NCBI GenBank assembly: GCA_048013815.1
Contig: CM106585.1
Span: forward strand, 24,118,001-24,182,000
Direction: 5' to 3'
DNA length: 64,000 bases
Source: Setoptus koraiensis
Lineage: Eukaryota > Arthropoda
Shown one piece after another: positions 1 through 14,735 of this stretch. Made by a program: the position numbers and the translations under genes. Position 1 is the stretch's first letter. The number at the start of each line of letters is the position of its first letter. The notes under the pieces are model-generated. The model made no database searches. It saw only the letters and a program-made list of their open reading frames with translations, and was not told the DNA's origin.

Positions 1-3000
1 GATTCACAGCGCCAAATTCGCTATATAAATCACTGGTTTGATTTGGCTGCGGATATTTTTCTTGGATAAATTGACACAAATGATGCAATAAAGAATGCTT
101 ATGTACGGTGTCTTTCACTTCGGGCACTTTAGACAAATAATCTATTTGGAAGCCCTTGGCGTCGCTTGAATTGAGAAAATTTCCAATGGCCAATAGTGTG
201 CCCAATACTATTCTAAATGTTTCAGATTTTTCAATCTCATCAATGGCCTGTTTGAGATCCATCAATGGTTCGGCTACCTCTTTCTCAATGGTGACATAAT
301 CCAATTGGAAGGCCCACAATTTAAGTCTGGCCTCGAGAGCACTAATAGAGGCCAAATTCAACAGAAATTGTTCAGCAGTACCCAATGGCGTGTCCGGATT
401 GGCCAATTGTGCCTCGATAATTCGCGATTTTTCCTCTTCGGTGGGCATCATTGTAGTCAAGATCTTTTCAATACCTTCGCGATTCATTATCGTCGAATCC
501 ATTTTGAGGATGGCACTTTTTATGGTTCGCATTGGCGGTAATTTAGTCATGCCAATATTGATGGCATTAGAGCGTTTTGCGTCCAACACCGTTATTTCAA
601 TCTTTTTAACGCCACCCAAACCGTCCTGGCCGCGTCCCTTGCTCAACAGCAACAAATCCTTTGCTTTCGATTCAAACAATTGCTCCAATTTAACTGTGTC
701 TATTGGGGCCGGTTTGATTTCGTCCCAAATAGTTCCACGACGTTTTGTTAATCTGGCCAACAGTGATTTGTCCTCTTTCACTTCTTTCCAAAACAATTTC
801 ATTGTCTTTTTGCTCTTGTTTCCATATTTGGATGACAGTGTTAGTGAATTAGTCGAATTGGAAAAATATAAGCTCGACATTGAGCTAGCGGAGCGCATGC
901 CGCCCGTCGAGCAGCCATTGGTGCCAAATATGACGCCATTGTTGGCTTTTGTCGCCAACCCATTTGGCACCATAGTGTTGTAAAGACAAACAGAATTTCT
1001 GTGATTATTATAATTAATATTGGCCCGTCCGCTGTCGCAAGCCGGCGGTGGCGACGGAGGCGGAATAGGTGCGGGTGTAGAGCACGGCGTCGTGTCATTG
1101 GGTAAGCCCGACAATGACATTGTGTCGTTGTCATATGGCGGCGACGGACTTAGCAAACAATTTTGCTGCGATGATCTGTGATGATGGTGACTAGATGAAT
1201 GATGATTATTGTTAGCACTAAAGCCACCAATTGTGTTAAACCACGACATGGATGACATTGGCGGCGGCGGCAACGGAGGCGGCGCCATTGAGCGCTGATT
1301 GAGATTTGGCGAGCCACTTCCGGTGCCACTGTCAAACGAATCTTGACTGTCTATAGATAGGCTAGATGAAGTGTGCAGAGTTTTTGGTTGTTGTTGTTGC
1401 TGTTGATTTAGTATGTTGTCATCATCATCGTCGTGAAGATCGGTAAAATCAAGATCATTTATAAGTAGTGGACGTGTGACACCTTTTTGCATTAAATTCT
1501 CCCATTTAAACAAATGATTGTGCCCTTGAGATTGTTGTTGTTGCTGCAATTGCTGATTGGGATAATTGTTTTGTTTGTTTGTTGTTGATGATTGATTCAA
1601 ATTTCTGCTGTATTCCGAATTGCCAATGATGGCATTGCTGCTGGCCGGGCGCGGTGGCAGTCTCTTGCAAACATTGTTCGCGGGTGCCACTTGTTGTTGT
1701 TGTTGTGCCTTACTGGCATTTATTTGATTGGCCAAAACAGATTGCAGAGACTTTTGCGCCAATTGTGGCTGCTGATTGTTACTAAATAGTCGCTCTTGTA
1801 TAGACTTGACCGATTTGCTATTACCATTCGCTGGCGATTGTTGAACTGCATTTTTGTCCAGTGTTGTCTTACTATTACTATTATTATTGTTATTGCTATT
1901 ATTATTACTATTACTATTATTATCATTGTTGTTACTGATAGATGATGGTTGATGCTTGGCCAATGAGCGCGCATTATTGTTGCCACTACCGTTGGTTATA
2001 ATGGTGGCCGATGTGACAATTGGGGCGCTCTTACTAGTGCCTGTTGTTGTTGAGCTACATGTGGTTGATGTTGAATTTGGTTGATTAGTTCTAACTATAA
2101 TGCTTGGTTGTCTCTGTTGCATCATTGTTGGTTTCATCCATGACGCCTCTTGTGATGATGCAACGGTGTCAGTATTGTTGTTGTTGTTGTTGGCATTGGC
2201 ATTCTTTGTGGTACCTGTATCGTTGTTATAAATATGGTCATCTGTGTTTGTTGTTGCTGCTGCTGGTTCACTGTTGTTATGACAACCATCGGCTCCATGT
2301 TGCTGTTGTTGTTGCTGCTGTTGAGTTGTGGACATCATCTCTAATGAATTAAAATGGCCACTGCTCATAGAGACACTAGGCGACGATGATGTTGTTGATA
2401 TACCGGAAGAGGTTGTCAGTCTACTGCTGGTGGACATTGTTGATGATGACGATTTAATGGTGCCAGAGCGTGAATTTGAGTCATCATTTGTCAGGCCTTG
2501 GAGTTTTCTAAATTGTCGCCTACTTCTGAGCATAGCGGCAACTCTAACATTGTCTTGATCATCGCCAACATCGTCGTCGTCATCATCATCGTCGTCATCG
2601 ACATAATCATTATTTGCGTCATCATCATCATCACCAGGTAAGAAGTCATGTTCATCATCGTTGTCATGATCATCGTGACACCCGTGAAAGGCGCCATGGT
2701 GATGCCGGTGGTGATGGTCGTCGTCATCATTGAGTTGCCTAGCAACTAGAGCATGTTCAGAGGTGTTGCCATCGTCGCTCACATGATGACGCTGCGTTAA
2801 TTGTTCAGTCAATTGATCTAATTCGGCCAAGAAATGTTGTGACGAACTGGATTCATCATCATTAGATTTGTCGTCATAATCATCATCTTGCCGCTGCTTC
2901 TGCTGCTGCCTATGGCGTATTTTGTATGTTGCAAACGGTTTCCTGTTTGTCGCTGAATTGTTTGTTGTTGTTGTTTGATTAGCGCTGATTTGATTTTGAT

Positions 3001-4380
3001 TTTGATTTATTTCGTTTGAGTCTGTCGATTCGATGCGTTTGTTGGCTTTGTTGTCTAGCTTGATCAAGCTCGTGATTGGCCTCGCTTGTTGTTGTTGCAA
3101 CGTTTGCTGTTGTTTTTGTTGCTGCCGTTGGTGGTGATGATGATGATGATTTAAATTATTGTCGGTGCTATTGCCGCTTTCGCTGACATATCCGTAGCTT
3201 GCATAGGAATCTGAGGAGGAACACGAACTAATTGAGGCCCGTTGATGGAGGCCGCGCGCCATTTGAGTGTGGCCAATTATCTGTTTGTGGCCGGGACATT
3301 TGGTTGCTATTGATGTTGATTTTGTTTCATTTTCTTCAGTGCTTGTAACATGAGAAATCAACAGTCTATCATCGTTGTTAGCAGTTGTCGTATCACAATC
3401 ATTGTTGTTGGTGTCTTTGGTGTACCGTTGCTGCTTGTTTCGTCTAGTCTGTTTTGAGCCCACTTGTGTATCGGCTAAATCCAATTGTTTGTCGTCATTT
3501 TGCATGCCTCTCGTTGTTGTTATCACATTGTTTGTCTTGATACCGCTGCCGCTATCATTCACTTGTCCATCACCTGCATCAGCGTCCAAATGCTGGCCCA
3601 CATTGCTCAGGCTTACATTTGATTTGCTCATGTTGCGCCTATGAGTGAGACAAAAATTTTGTGTTCTTTCCAACACTTTGCGTTGCCAATTAGGAATCAG
3701 GGGTCTGTTGTTTGTTGTGTCTAGCGAGCCCCTATGCTGCTTGTTTGGGCGCTCTTGTTGCTGTTGATTAGGTGATAAAATTGATGAATGACGGCGAGAT
3801 TTTCGTCTATTGGCGATTATATCTTGATTGTCGTGATTATCGCCTGTCCAATTGTTGCTGTCCAATTGGTGTTGCTCTTCGCCTTTTATAGCAAGCAAAT
3901 TAACAATTGATTTGCTTCGATTTCTCGTTGATGATATTTGATCAGTGTTTTGATGATGCAACTGTGCAGACTGGTTAGTGTTGTTGCTGTTGTTGTTGTT
4001 GTTTTGTGTTGTTTTAGATGATTGTTGATGAGACGACAATTGTTGTTGCTGTTGTTGTTCATCTTCCTCTGTTGTTGTCTCTTCGCCGTCCTCCATTCGA
4101 AGCACTTGTTCATAAGTCTTGAATTGTATGAGTAATTGTTCATCGGTTTGCGACTGACGTTTACTGAACGCTGCCTTAATCACCTCCTCCATACCTAGCT
4201 CCTCCAGTGGATCCACAAAGTCATAATAGGTGTCTTGGTCTGGTATTCCAGCTAGTGTCTTGTTAATGAGAGTCATGGCATAAATAAATAGCTCACTATC
4301 AGTGTAATTGTCGCCTGTGTCTTCCTTGACGAGATTGCTCTCTAAGAATAATTTCATTATATTAGTCCACAGTATGGCAC
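1..4380 (-). CDS. Fhos: Fhos 4.4 kb exon: DID end, linker, FH1, FH2 (partial)
   Basis: Acceptor ATGCAG|GTGCC. I read the frame codon by codon from 4378 to 2 and found no stop, so this is one exon of at least 4380 bases. It opens with [12 protein letters not shown] and [20 protein letters not shown], closing the DID. A long linker follows, dominated by Q, N, S/T and D runs, including an Asp/His block (2645-2731) and an Asp run (about 2565-2635). FH1 proline runs, which would bind profilin, lie at about 1255-1290 ([10 protein letters not shown]) and 1040-1075 ([11 protein letters not shown]). FH2 begins near 803 with TMKLFWKEV and reaches DLYSEFGAV at the left edge, roughly 265 of about 400 residues. 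Confidence 0.97.
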
Positions 4381-7300
4381 CTGCATGTATTGATTGCATA
4401 TATTGATTGCATGTATTGGAGGTTACGTAATTAATTATATTAATTAGATTATTGCACAATTGATTTAGGCTTGATACATTGGTGGCTGAAGCTTAACACT
4501 GTGATTTGTGCCCACTGCAAGAATGTCGCCTGTTGAACACTTCGTTTGGTTAGAATTTGGTATGAATCGTGTGCGAAAACAATTGCAATCAATCAGCAAC
4601 TGCGATTATCAATTGCAATAAGCAAGTCACGCGCTTTACGTTAGGTAAGGGTCTTAAAGAGGATTTGCATGTTGCCTCTGATAGCTTATTAGCTGTAGCT
4701 GTAGATGTAGCTGTAGAGAAATAACTAATTTACTGCTAATCTAATTGTTTGTATGGCATCTCTAGCTCGACAACTACTGTCAATCGATGCTTGTGTGCAC
4801 TGTAGTGACATAAGTTTTATAACCTGATACATAGCACTTATCAAATAATTGTCAACTAAATATTATACAGGTACCAATGCGATTGTGCAACAACTAACAT
4901 ATCATATTAACTATATCATATGTGCTGTTAATACAAACGGGTAATCAGACTCTGTCACCTATTTGCTGTTTGTCGGTTTCATTAAACATGATACTAATAT
5001 CAATTTTCCTTTCAGTGCCTTCCGATGGCTCATGTGCCCATGAAGCTCGATGATATTTAATTATATTTATATGTATTTATATATAAACTGCGATCAACAA
5101 TAAACAGCTCGTTGTCGTTGCCAACGAACCACTGCTAATGAAGCTATCAACTGACACTGCCAATTTGATAGTATCGAACCACAGTCAACAGCAACGGCGA
5201 CAGGTTGTTGTGAATATGGTGACATTACACACTTTACAGCGGAGGTAAATTAGTTTATGACCTATGCCTAGTATCATGGATGAAAGGGCAATAATGCATT
5301 GTCTGTGTGTGAGCTTTATTTTGCATCGGTAGCCATGGCAATTTGACTGGTGGTTGCCATCAGTAACCACAAGCTACAATTTGTTTAATTGTTTACACAC
5401 AAAATTGTTGTCAATCAATCAATCGGCAAACAAAATGCAAAATTGTAATCAAATCAGTGCCAAATCCAATGGCACGACTCAACGTTGATTAAACTAAAAT
5501 GGTCGCTGGTTAAATCATGATGCAATTGATTGATAACAACAACATTAGCATCGTGTCAACATTACAAACAGCTGACTTGTGAATATAACGGTGTTGACTT
5601 TGCTGCCCGAGTGTCTAACTACGTTTTGACATGTTGACGTGTGGCTGCTCGTGACGCAACTGGCAAGGTGCCGTTCGTTGGCAAGGTAACCAACGGTTAA
5701 CAGTAACGGTGTTTGTGTGTGTGACACGCGCACCTTTCGTTTCATGAAAGGACATCCTATTTTATCTCTATTTATGCTCTCTATTTATGCTCTCGGTTAT
5801 GTAAGTGTGTTAATATATAAATATACTGCAAAAGTTATACAATTGTGTCAAAATGAGTGATTATGAAATGAATAAAAGATTTGAAATTAAATGAATCAAG
5901 TTTAAAAGAAGTTTTGCTTTTGTCTGTTATTATCGCATAGTTTGCTGTTAATGCTGTACGCTAGCCACACCTGTTATCTATTGTCTTATGCGCGGACAAT
6001 TCAATGAGCACACGAGCCACTAACCAGCTAAACGAAGACACTATCTATAGGCAATCTATAGCTGCAAGTGGTTGCATAACTCGATAAGCTCTCTATCATG
6101 TGTTGACCTTGCTATCGCTATAGCAACAATTGTTGGACAACGGGATCACTATCTCGCTTTTACTATGAGACTTATAGCTCTTTCTCGCATTGCGGCCCGT
6201 TATTGCGGCCCGTTATTGCGGCCCGTTATTGCGGCCCGTTATTGCGGCCCGTCGTACCGTCGCCTGGCTATCATTTACCATACAAGTGGGGCACACTTAT
6301 TAGAATTGTGTTCATTAGAATGTTGTTGTTTATCGCTGACCACTCGCAGCGTAATATAAATACCACAAAACAATCCAATTGCTTTAAACTACTGCTGTGT
6401 GTACCAATTAGCCACCTGTTAAGACACTGTCTGTGATGTCGCTGTTGTTGTTGGTGTTTTTGTTTTTGTAGTTGTTGTTCTAGTTATACATACACATCCA
6501 GATAATATATATATTTATATTAAAAGCTATATATGAAAGCTGGGAAAGACACACAGACAGGCCAGCTAAACAACAATTAATCTAATACCAATTTGCATGA
6601 TGATTGATTTGAATCTGATCACTTTGTGGGCCAGACAACAACAACAACACAATAGCGGATAGAACCACATCTTTGCATATTTCGTGCGTCTGCATTCAAG
6701 CCAGCGCAATTCAAGCCAGCGCAACGTTTAGATGAATTTGAGATAGAAGATTGTCGATTTGAACTTGAATAGGGCAACAGCCAGACTAAATAGACGGGCC
6801 CATTGAGGTGTATGCAACGTCTTATTTAGACAAGCAGGCGAGTTTAGACAAATGGAAGAGCAAAATAACCGCTATCAAGCTATTTATATCTGAGTGTGTG
6901 TTAGTGAACCGACAAAGTCGCAGACAAATTGTTTGGCGTCAGATGTTTCGCACCGGTCGCAACGGTGTGGTGGTCAACTCATTAGCTTGTCTCAGCACCG
7001 CTAACTAATTGTCTGACCAATCACACTTAGTGAGCTGGTTAAACGACGGCAGTGGCTGAGATTGAAGTGGTTCTGTTCGCAGTGAAATGAGGATTAAAAG
7101 CTGAGGGAGCTTTTTGTTTCAAGGTGACCACAAACAAAAAAGCAACAACAAACTAGATCTAGATAAATTTAGGCGAGAATGCAACACATCATTTGTCTAA
7201 CTCAAAGTGATAGTACAACCTTAATGATGATGATTGGCTCAACAACAACAATGGACAGGCCGTTGCTGTTTGAGTGCAGGCTGATTGCAAAAAATAAATC

Positions 7301-10300
7301 AAAGATATTTATAAATCACCACGATATGACTGGCTCACATAAGCGAGCCAGTCTGATTGGCATTTATACATTTATGTAATATCGCAATAAAACAAGCGCT
7401 CAACAACTATTGTATCTGCTCAAACTATGTTGTTAATAATGCTCACAAATATCCCTATCAAATAATTGCCGGTGCCCACTGGTCAACACACAATAGCCAA
7501 CACACATCAGCTGGCCATAGCCACAGCGTGTAGTGTTAATGTGTAGTATGATTGCACAGGTGAGGGCGCCCTTTACACTGATTGACTTTCATTCACAAGT
7601 TCACAAGATTCATTGAAAAACATTCATTATTCAAAATAAAATGTCAACATGACATGAGAACACCCCTGACAACTCGCTGACAGGCAAGGCGACAAGAGTG
7701 ACTGCGTGAGAATTGCAAATGTTTGCCTGTTGTTGCCGCAACACCGGCAACTACAAAACATACAACAACAACGACAACAACAACATTTATTTGTTGTTAT
7801 TTGTGTTGCGCCATGACCATCTTGTCACAATGACAAGAGCCTCTCAAATGCCATTACATAGGCCGTATGTAAATTGAATGCAATGCCAAGCGGTGTTGCC
7901 GTTAATTAATAAGAGACCAGACAATTTTTATATTTTGTCGCAATCGCAACAACAACTTGTGTGTTGTTTGTCTTATTGCACAACTTGTTGCACTTGTTTT
8001 ACTGAAATTGCTATATACACTCATAGCTGTTATATCATATAAATATATGATATATATATGTCGCTGGCTCATAATTCATGTGGTGAACTGCAATAACTTT
8101 TAGAAAGACCCAGAGAGAGAGAGAGAATTACGATGCACTCAGTCATGATTATGTGATTATAATTACCACTGAAATGGATTATTATGGTGCAAATTTAATC
8201 TTTGTCTCGCTCGTTGGATAGACAACACAACAACGAGACGATGGCGCTTATTATTTCAACGGCACACACTTCAACTGTACCCATGGACACTAAATTGATT
8301 TGTGAATGAAAATGACAACCCTAGACAAAACAAAACAACCTGTTACCCTTGTGTGTCATTCGTTGTTGTTGTTTGTGTTGACGTCTGACTGATTTACTCG
8401 CTCAACCTTAACTCTCTCTCTCTCTCACCCTTCGTTTCTGGCTTCAGACATCTGACGAAAGGTCTTGCTAAAAGATAGCCCTTAATTCAATTGTGAAACG
8501 AATGTGTTTAATTGTTTAATTTAAAAACAAAAGTAACACAAACAACACATAATATCTCGCTCTAATGATACCATGAGATACTATTAGATTGGTTCTCTCG
8601 AGAACTGATAACATTCGATGAGATGATATGAGAATTGTATATTTGAGCAACCAGCAGTTGCATGCATATCAATTTAAATATTGGCAACAGAAAACAGTAG
8701 ACATTTCTGGTATTTTCTTATGTCAATTCGTGCGCGATGGCAACACGATGGAGGAACAAAAAACATCTAATCGACTCGTAGTTATTCGCCTATTCTCGCT
8801 ACAAACAAAGATATTAATGTAAAATCATCAAAATGATTTGATTGTTCGCCTGCTTACAAGTCTTCTGTTAGTCGAATATAAGATATAGGCCGAAACAGAC
8901 TGAGTTATAACGGACAAAAAGCGGGAGATTGATTGAAGAATGAAGATTCTGACAATTGACTTACCTCGTTCCTCGTCCACTGTCCGCAATGCCTGACAAA
9001 ATAGAAGACAATTGTTGTCTGAATACTCTACAAATACCAGTAACAATTTGAGGGCCGTCTTGGCAACTAATCGATACTGTTTTTGCGTGTGCGTGCCGAG
9101 TGTGTGTTTGATGTGTGATTTGCATAAATGCAAATGTTTGTGGGATTAAAACAAGCAATATAGCGGATAGAAAGAAAAAATAAGGATATGATGGTTAATT
9201 AATCGGTTTTATTTCACATCAAGCGAATGTGGCAAGTTATTTTCTCTTTATGCATTTCATCTCATCAACAATGATTTGCAAAGATCAACAATGGTCAGAA
9301 ATTATGCAAACGTTGCACTAATGAACTAGATGCAATCAATTATTTGTTCAAAACGGTATCGTTGGACAAGATCAACGAGATCAATTGGTGATGAGGTGAT
9401 CCACAATACAGTGAGAGTGATTATAAATTATAATAATTGTTGTAGGTAGTAATGATGAACTTCCTGTTTGAAGAAGCCCACTGCATTACATGCTAGTAAG
9501 TTATTATGGTTATATCATCAACAACAATCACTAATTTAATTTATATCTATCTAATTTGTCTTTCACTCTCTTGTGTCTTTTTTTGGTCAGTTACCATTGC
9601 AAATTGCAGATCCCAAAACGCAAATCGCAAATCGCACATCGATCAGTGTGTATGGGCTTGCCTAAATGATTGATTGTAGCCGGTCTGTTATTATTACATG
9701 GGTATGTAGCATGAGACACAGTAGCAAATCGGCATCAATTTGGCGAATAAATTGCATCATCAATCAATCAATTGAAGCCACACTTGTAGCCATCATGACT
9801 TGTAGTGCATTCTGTTGTTGCGACACAACAACTCAGGTTATTATTATTATTATAACTTGTGTATCACTTTTGAATTATCTTGATAGTAATATAGTTGTTT
9901 TTGCTAATATATATTGTTGTTGTATTTACCTGAGATGCGATGAGAGTGTAAAGCCATTGTACGGTTTCATTGTGTCCTATGACGCCATTCATTCCGTCCA
10001 CGTATATCATGACTTGGCCTAAAGCTAAAGATGTTTTCAGAATGTGATTGCACGATATCATTGATTTTGGTTTATGCGATTCCATTCAATTCAATTTAAT
10101 TTGATTGTTTGATTTGCGATTTTACATTTCATGTTTGGATGTTGGCATGTTCAAACAGCCAGACATACAGACGATTGCACAAACGATTGTGATATAAAGG
10201 ACGAATGAAAATAGTAAGTGTTAGACGTGCTCACGATTTTGCAAAAATGATAAATGGGTCAGCAAGTTACGCAACGGCAGCACACTTGCAGCGACAAGCA

Positions 10301-13300
10301 ATATATATTGGTTTATAGCAACAACTAATCGTCACAAACAATTCTTGTGCAACAGCCAGCGACAGGTGTATCCACACAAGCCGCATCATCTGACAATTGG
10401 TTTGAGGCAACCAATTGTCAGATGATGCGGCTTGAGGCGGCCATTGGGCAACTTCCTGCGGTTGTACCATTGTCTGGCCAAAAGCAATTGTCGTTGCCGG
10501 TTGCAATGGTCAATTTAATCGTATACAAACAATTAAATAAACTGATTGACCAATCTATTTATACATCTATTGTTTCTACTTAATGCTGCCGTTAATGGCG
10601 TTTTTTAAGCGGCGTCATTACACTACTAGCGACACAATAATGTGTCATTCAGCAGCATATAGCACCAACTAGATCAACGCATTGTTAGTAGTTAATAGAC
10701 GGCCGCTTAGCCGTGAGGGTGAGGCCGCCAAGTTGTATTTTTGTTGTTATTTTCAGCAATTTTTGTCCACTGTTTGGCCCGTTTATTAGTTGCGCCATGC
10801 TGCTGCTGCTGCTGGATAGAGCAAACATTTTCTGTTAGGACACTTACCTCTCAGTATGTAGTTTTGATGGTTTTGATCGGCTTCTGAGCCAACCTTGATG
10901 AGACAGGCCAATCCGTCGTTTTGCACGAATTCGTGCACCAGATCTTTGTCATCCTGCTGGCAAATAAAAAAAAAATGGCAAATAAAATAAAACGATAAAT
11001 AAACGATAAATCTTCTATTGAATGGCAACTAAATGGATATAAAACTGCATTGCATGCATCATGACTCGTAGCATGACATGGTATGTGTACAGTTTGGAAA
11101 TCAAATCAACTATGTGTTGCATTGATCAAATAACAGTTACCATATTGTGTTGCATCACTCTACTTACCTGGAATATCTGCTTCAAAGAAAATAGAGCTCG
11201 GCGTAGATCGCGTCCCTCGGAATTCAGTAGTTTGTCTGTGAAAAATAGTGGTAGTGATTAAATGGAGTAAACTAATTAGTACGTTGTTGATTGGCTAGCT
11301 TTATATTGATTTGCTTGAGCGCTTTAGAATAAAATATCCAGCTCTACATGAAATATAGGCTGAACCAGTGAAATACTGTTGGCTAATCACTTGGCTTAGG
11401 TTGGATTGTTATCTCTGTTGGGCGGGTCATCGTGATGAAAGTGAAAATAACAATAATTTGTATCTCCTAGTCTAATCAGTTTGTTGCTTGTTGAGCGCCG
11501 GCTCGAATGGGCACACCATTGAGCCTTTGCTAGATGAGGCGCCTGATAAACAAGCTGCTATACAATTACACCATCTAGTGGTCGTCTCTAAGATACCATC
11601 ATATCGTGGCATGGCAAATGATTATTTCATGACGCGTTAGTCGTTCACAATCACGGCCTCAAGTGGTGAGACAATGAACAGATGAGATAAACGAGCAGTG
11701 AGCAAATGATTGAAAGTTGCTGATAAAATAAAACTTTGCAAACTTTTACCATTGTTTGTTATCAAATCAAGCAGCTGATTGAATTTTGGATACACTTGAA
11801 ATGCGCTTGTGCTCGGCACCAATGTAATTGGGCAATTGCATTGGTCAAGACAGCTCGATCTTGCCAGCCACCATATACCAATATGAGCAATAGAGCACCA
11901 TAATCAATATGGCACATTGTGTTGCAGTGATCAGCTGATTGTGAGTGAGGCTTGTAGACAGACAGATTGTTTGTGATGCTATCTACATGGGTGCTAGCAT
12001 GAGATGGTAAGCGGATACCGTTACCATTACATCATATGCAACGGATCACACCCAATGTGCGCAGGTAACGGATATCCGTGGTTATTTATATCATATGTTT
12101 TGGTTGTTCATAGCAACTTTGTAATGCTATCAATATCTGTCCAGAAACAATGGCCATATCTAAAGGTTCACACACAAACGCTAATAGTTGCAACTAGTTA
12201 TAACGACTGCAACTGTTGCGTACTGTTACGTAATAATACTGCTGTTGTACTAGCTATATGCGACTGGCAATAGCAACTATGCAACTTATGTGCTGGTTGC
12301 TAGATAGTGCACAAGTTGCATAATTAGTCTGCTCAGTGTCACCATTGACTGATATGACAAGCGGTATGACAAGATAGTACACGTATGTCATCGTGTATCG
12401 GTATTGTTGCCAACGAAGCCAAATGATCTATTAACCTGTACACAGAGCATTGTTGTTGACAGGGTTGTTGTTGCTGTTGTTGTTGTTGTTGTTGCTGCTG
12501 CTGTTGCTGTTTTGGTGGTTGCTATTGGTCAAGTTGTTGCGGTTGTTGCTGTTTGAGACATGGTGGTCGTGACAAACTAGTACAACAACAACCAATACAC
12601 GTTATCCATACACAATAATGTATGAGTATAGATGCAAATAGCATAGATATTCTAATAATAACCGTGTTGTGCTGCTATCATAATCACAATCAAAGAGCTA
12701 TCATATTGCATGATACCAGCAGCATTGTCCACAGTCTGGCAAGACAAAAGGCCCGGCTGGTCAGACAATGATGCAAGCATGGAGTTAGAGATGCACAGAG
12801 AGTTATGTAATATAAAAACAAACAACAAGCAAGCTGGACAAGAGCGCACAATACAAAACAGATATTACATAACTTATTTATGCAAATACATGTGGGCAGT
12901 TTTAATGGCGCGCAACTTTTAATAGCATACCGGCGAGTTGGCTTGTTATTGTTTGTTGTTGGCTGATATAACGGACTGTTAGCAGGCATGGCGCAACAGC
13001 AACCACACAGGAGAACGAATAGATCAATCGATCAATCAAACTGATATCGAGCCCCCCATTGGAAGCGCATCTCTCGGTACTGCGATCCTCAAGCAAGACA
13101 CTCGCAACGGCTACACCAACAACAACAGTATCAGCAACAACAGCAACAACAGCAACAACAGCAACAACAGCAACAACAGCAACAACAGCAACGACAACAA
13201 CAACAACAACAACATCAGCAACAACAACGACAACAACAGTAACAGCAACGGCAACAGCGAGCCTTTTGTGGTGCGCTCGCCACTCAACTTTATTGGTCAG

Positions 13301-14700
13301 GCGAGAAAAATAAACAAGAGTGAAAAGATATTTTTAGTTGGGGCGTTTGTCTCATGCGCGCTGTGTTGCAACGAAGCCAATTATGCCATCATGCGAATCA
13401 GCTAGACGATCTATCGTATATCGTCTCGTATATCGTATGGCGTGTCGCAGCTGACCAGGCAACATCATTAGCATGAGTGAGTGCCCCATTGAAACACTAA
13501 TTCTAATTGGACCAAAAGCAACCAATTCAACGAGCTACAACAGATTCGTTCACAAATCTGAAACGGATGCTCATTCACAAGATGAGCAATTGAGATGCGA
13601 TTAAGTCAATCGATACCATTACACTCTAATCATTAGTCTTATAGTTTTTTGTCTGTCCGTTTGTCTGTCCGTTCGTTTGTTTGCTTGTTTGTTTGTTTGG
13701 TGGTTGTTTGCTTGTTTGTATGAGCCCACGCATTTTGATAGGTGGTCAACAAACACGACACACACACACACACACACTCACTGGCCAATCACATTGGCAT
13801 CGACTTACATCTAATGAGAATTGATTATTATGCAAACAACAACAACCACTTGTTGTCGCTTGTCTAATAGGCTGTTATGTAATTATTGTCTCGCGTGCCT
13901 CGGGCTCACATTGCATGCCGTTGCAAAATATAAAGTTGGCCAATTCACTTTCGCCAACATTATATTTTGAGGCTAGTGCACATAATATATGTTATTAGTG
14001 GCTCGATAATTCGCCATAATTTCACTCTCGCTGGCCGTTGTCTACGCGAGCAGCTGATGCCCATCGTGCAGACACTGTAATGTGTATCGGCTGCATTGGT
14101 CAGCGAGCAATCGTTGTGCAATCGTTGTGCAATTGTTGTGCAATGGTTGCGCAATGGTTGCGCAATTGTTGCTTGCACCAAACACGACAAACAAACACTA
14201 AACAGCGCGAAAGTTGGGCGCCCATCGTACACTCACTTTTGCCACCAATGCACATGAGCTTATTTTGCATAACACACTCACCTGTTGGTCACATATAAGT
14301 TATATGATGCAACAACCTGAACGCACAACAACTGAGCGCATGACTCATGGGCAATTGGTCCTATGCAACATAATTGCAACTCATAACACTAGTGAATTCA
14401 TTCAATGCAAACACGGCAACAAGTGGCCGAACGATCGAAATTTCGAAACGGCAACTGCGAGCTGCACAAATCACGCTCTTCATGGTCTTGGCGTGTGATT
14501 CAACTTTAACGTTGCAAAATGCGGCCCAATGGCGAGTGAATACACTGTGTCGCCCAACCCATTGCATAGCCGCTTGTGAGCTGCATAGTTGAGCCAGCGA
14601 GCAAGCCAGAAATCAATCGATTTGGCGCGCCCGAGCAAAGAGATAAATCTAAATGATGCCTGCGCTTGCCAATGCGATCGCCAACACACAACAACATAGC

Positions 14701-14735
<35 letters not shown>

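Noticed and set aside
390-983. 197-codon plus-strand open frame
   Set aside because: It is the shadow of the Fhos FH2 coding sequence on the other strand; the minus frame has clear formin motifs.
11637-11822. Possible additional Fhos exon (minus) reading [17 protein letters not shown]
   Set aside because: The phases of the exons at 20531 and 11168 join perfectly (Ile then Asp-Lys-Leu) and match FHOD3 without it; no good donor, no homology.
13059-13313. Threonine/alanine-repeat protein frame
   Set aside because: Translation of a CAACAG microsatellite in an intron.
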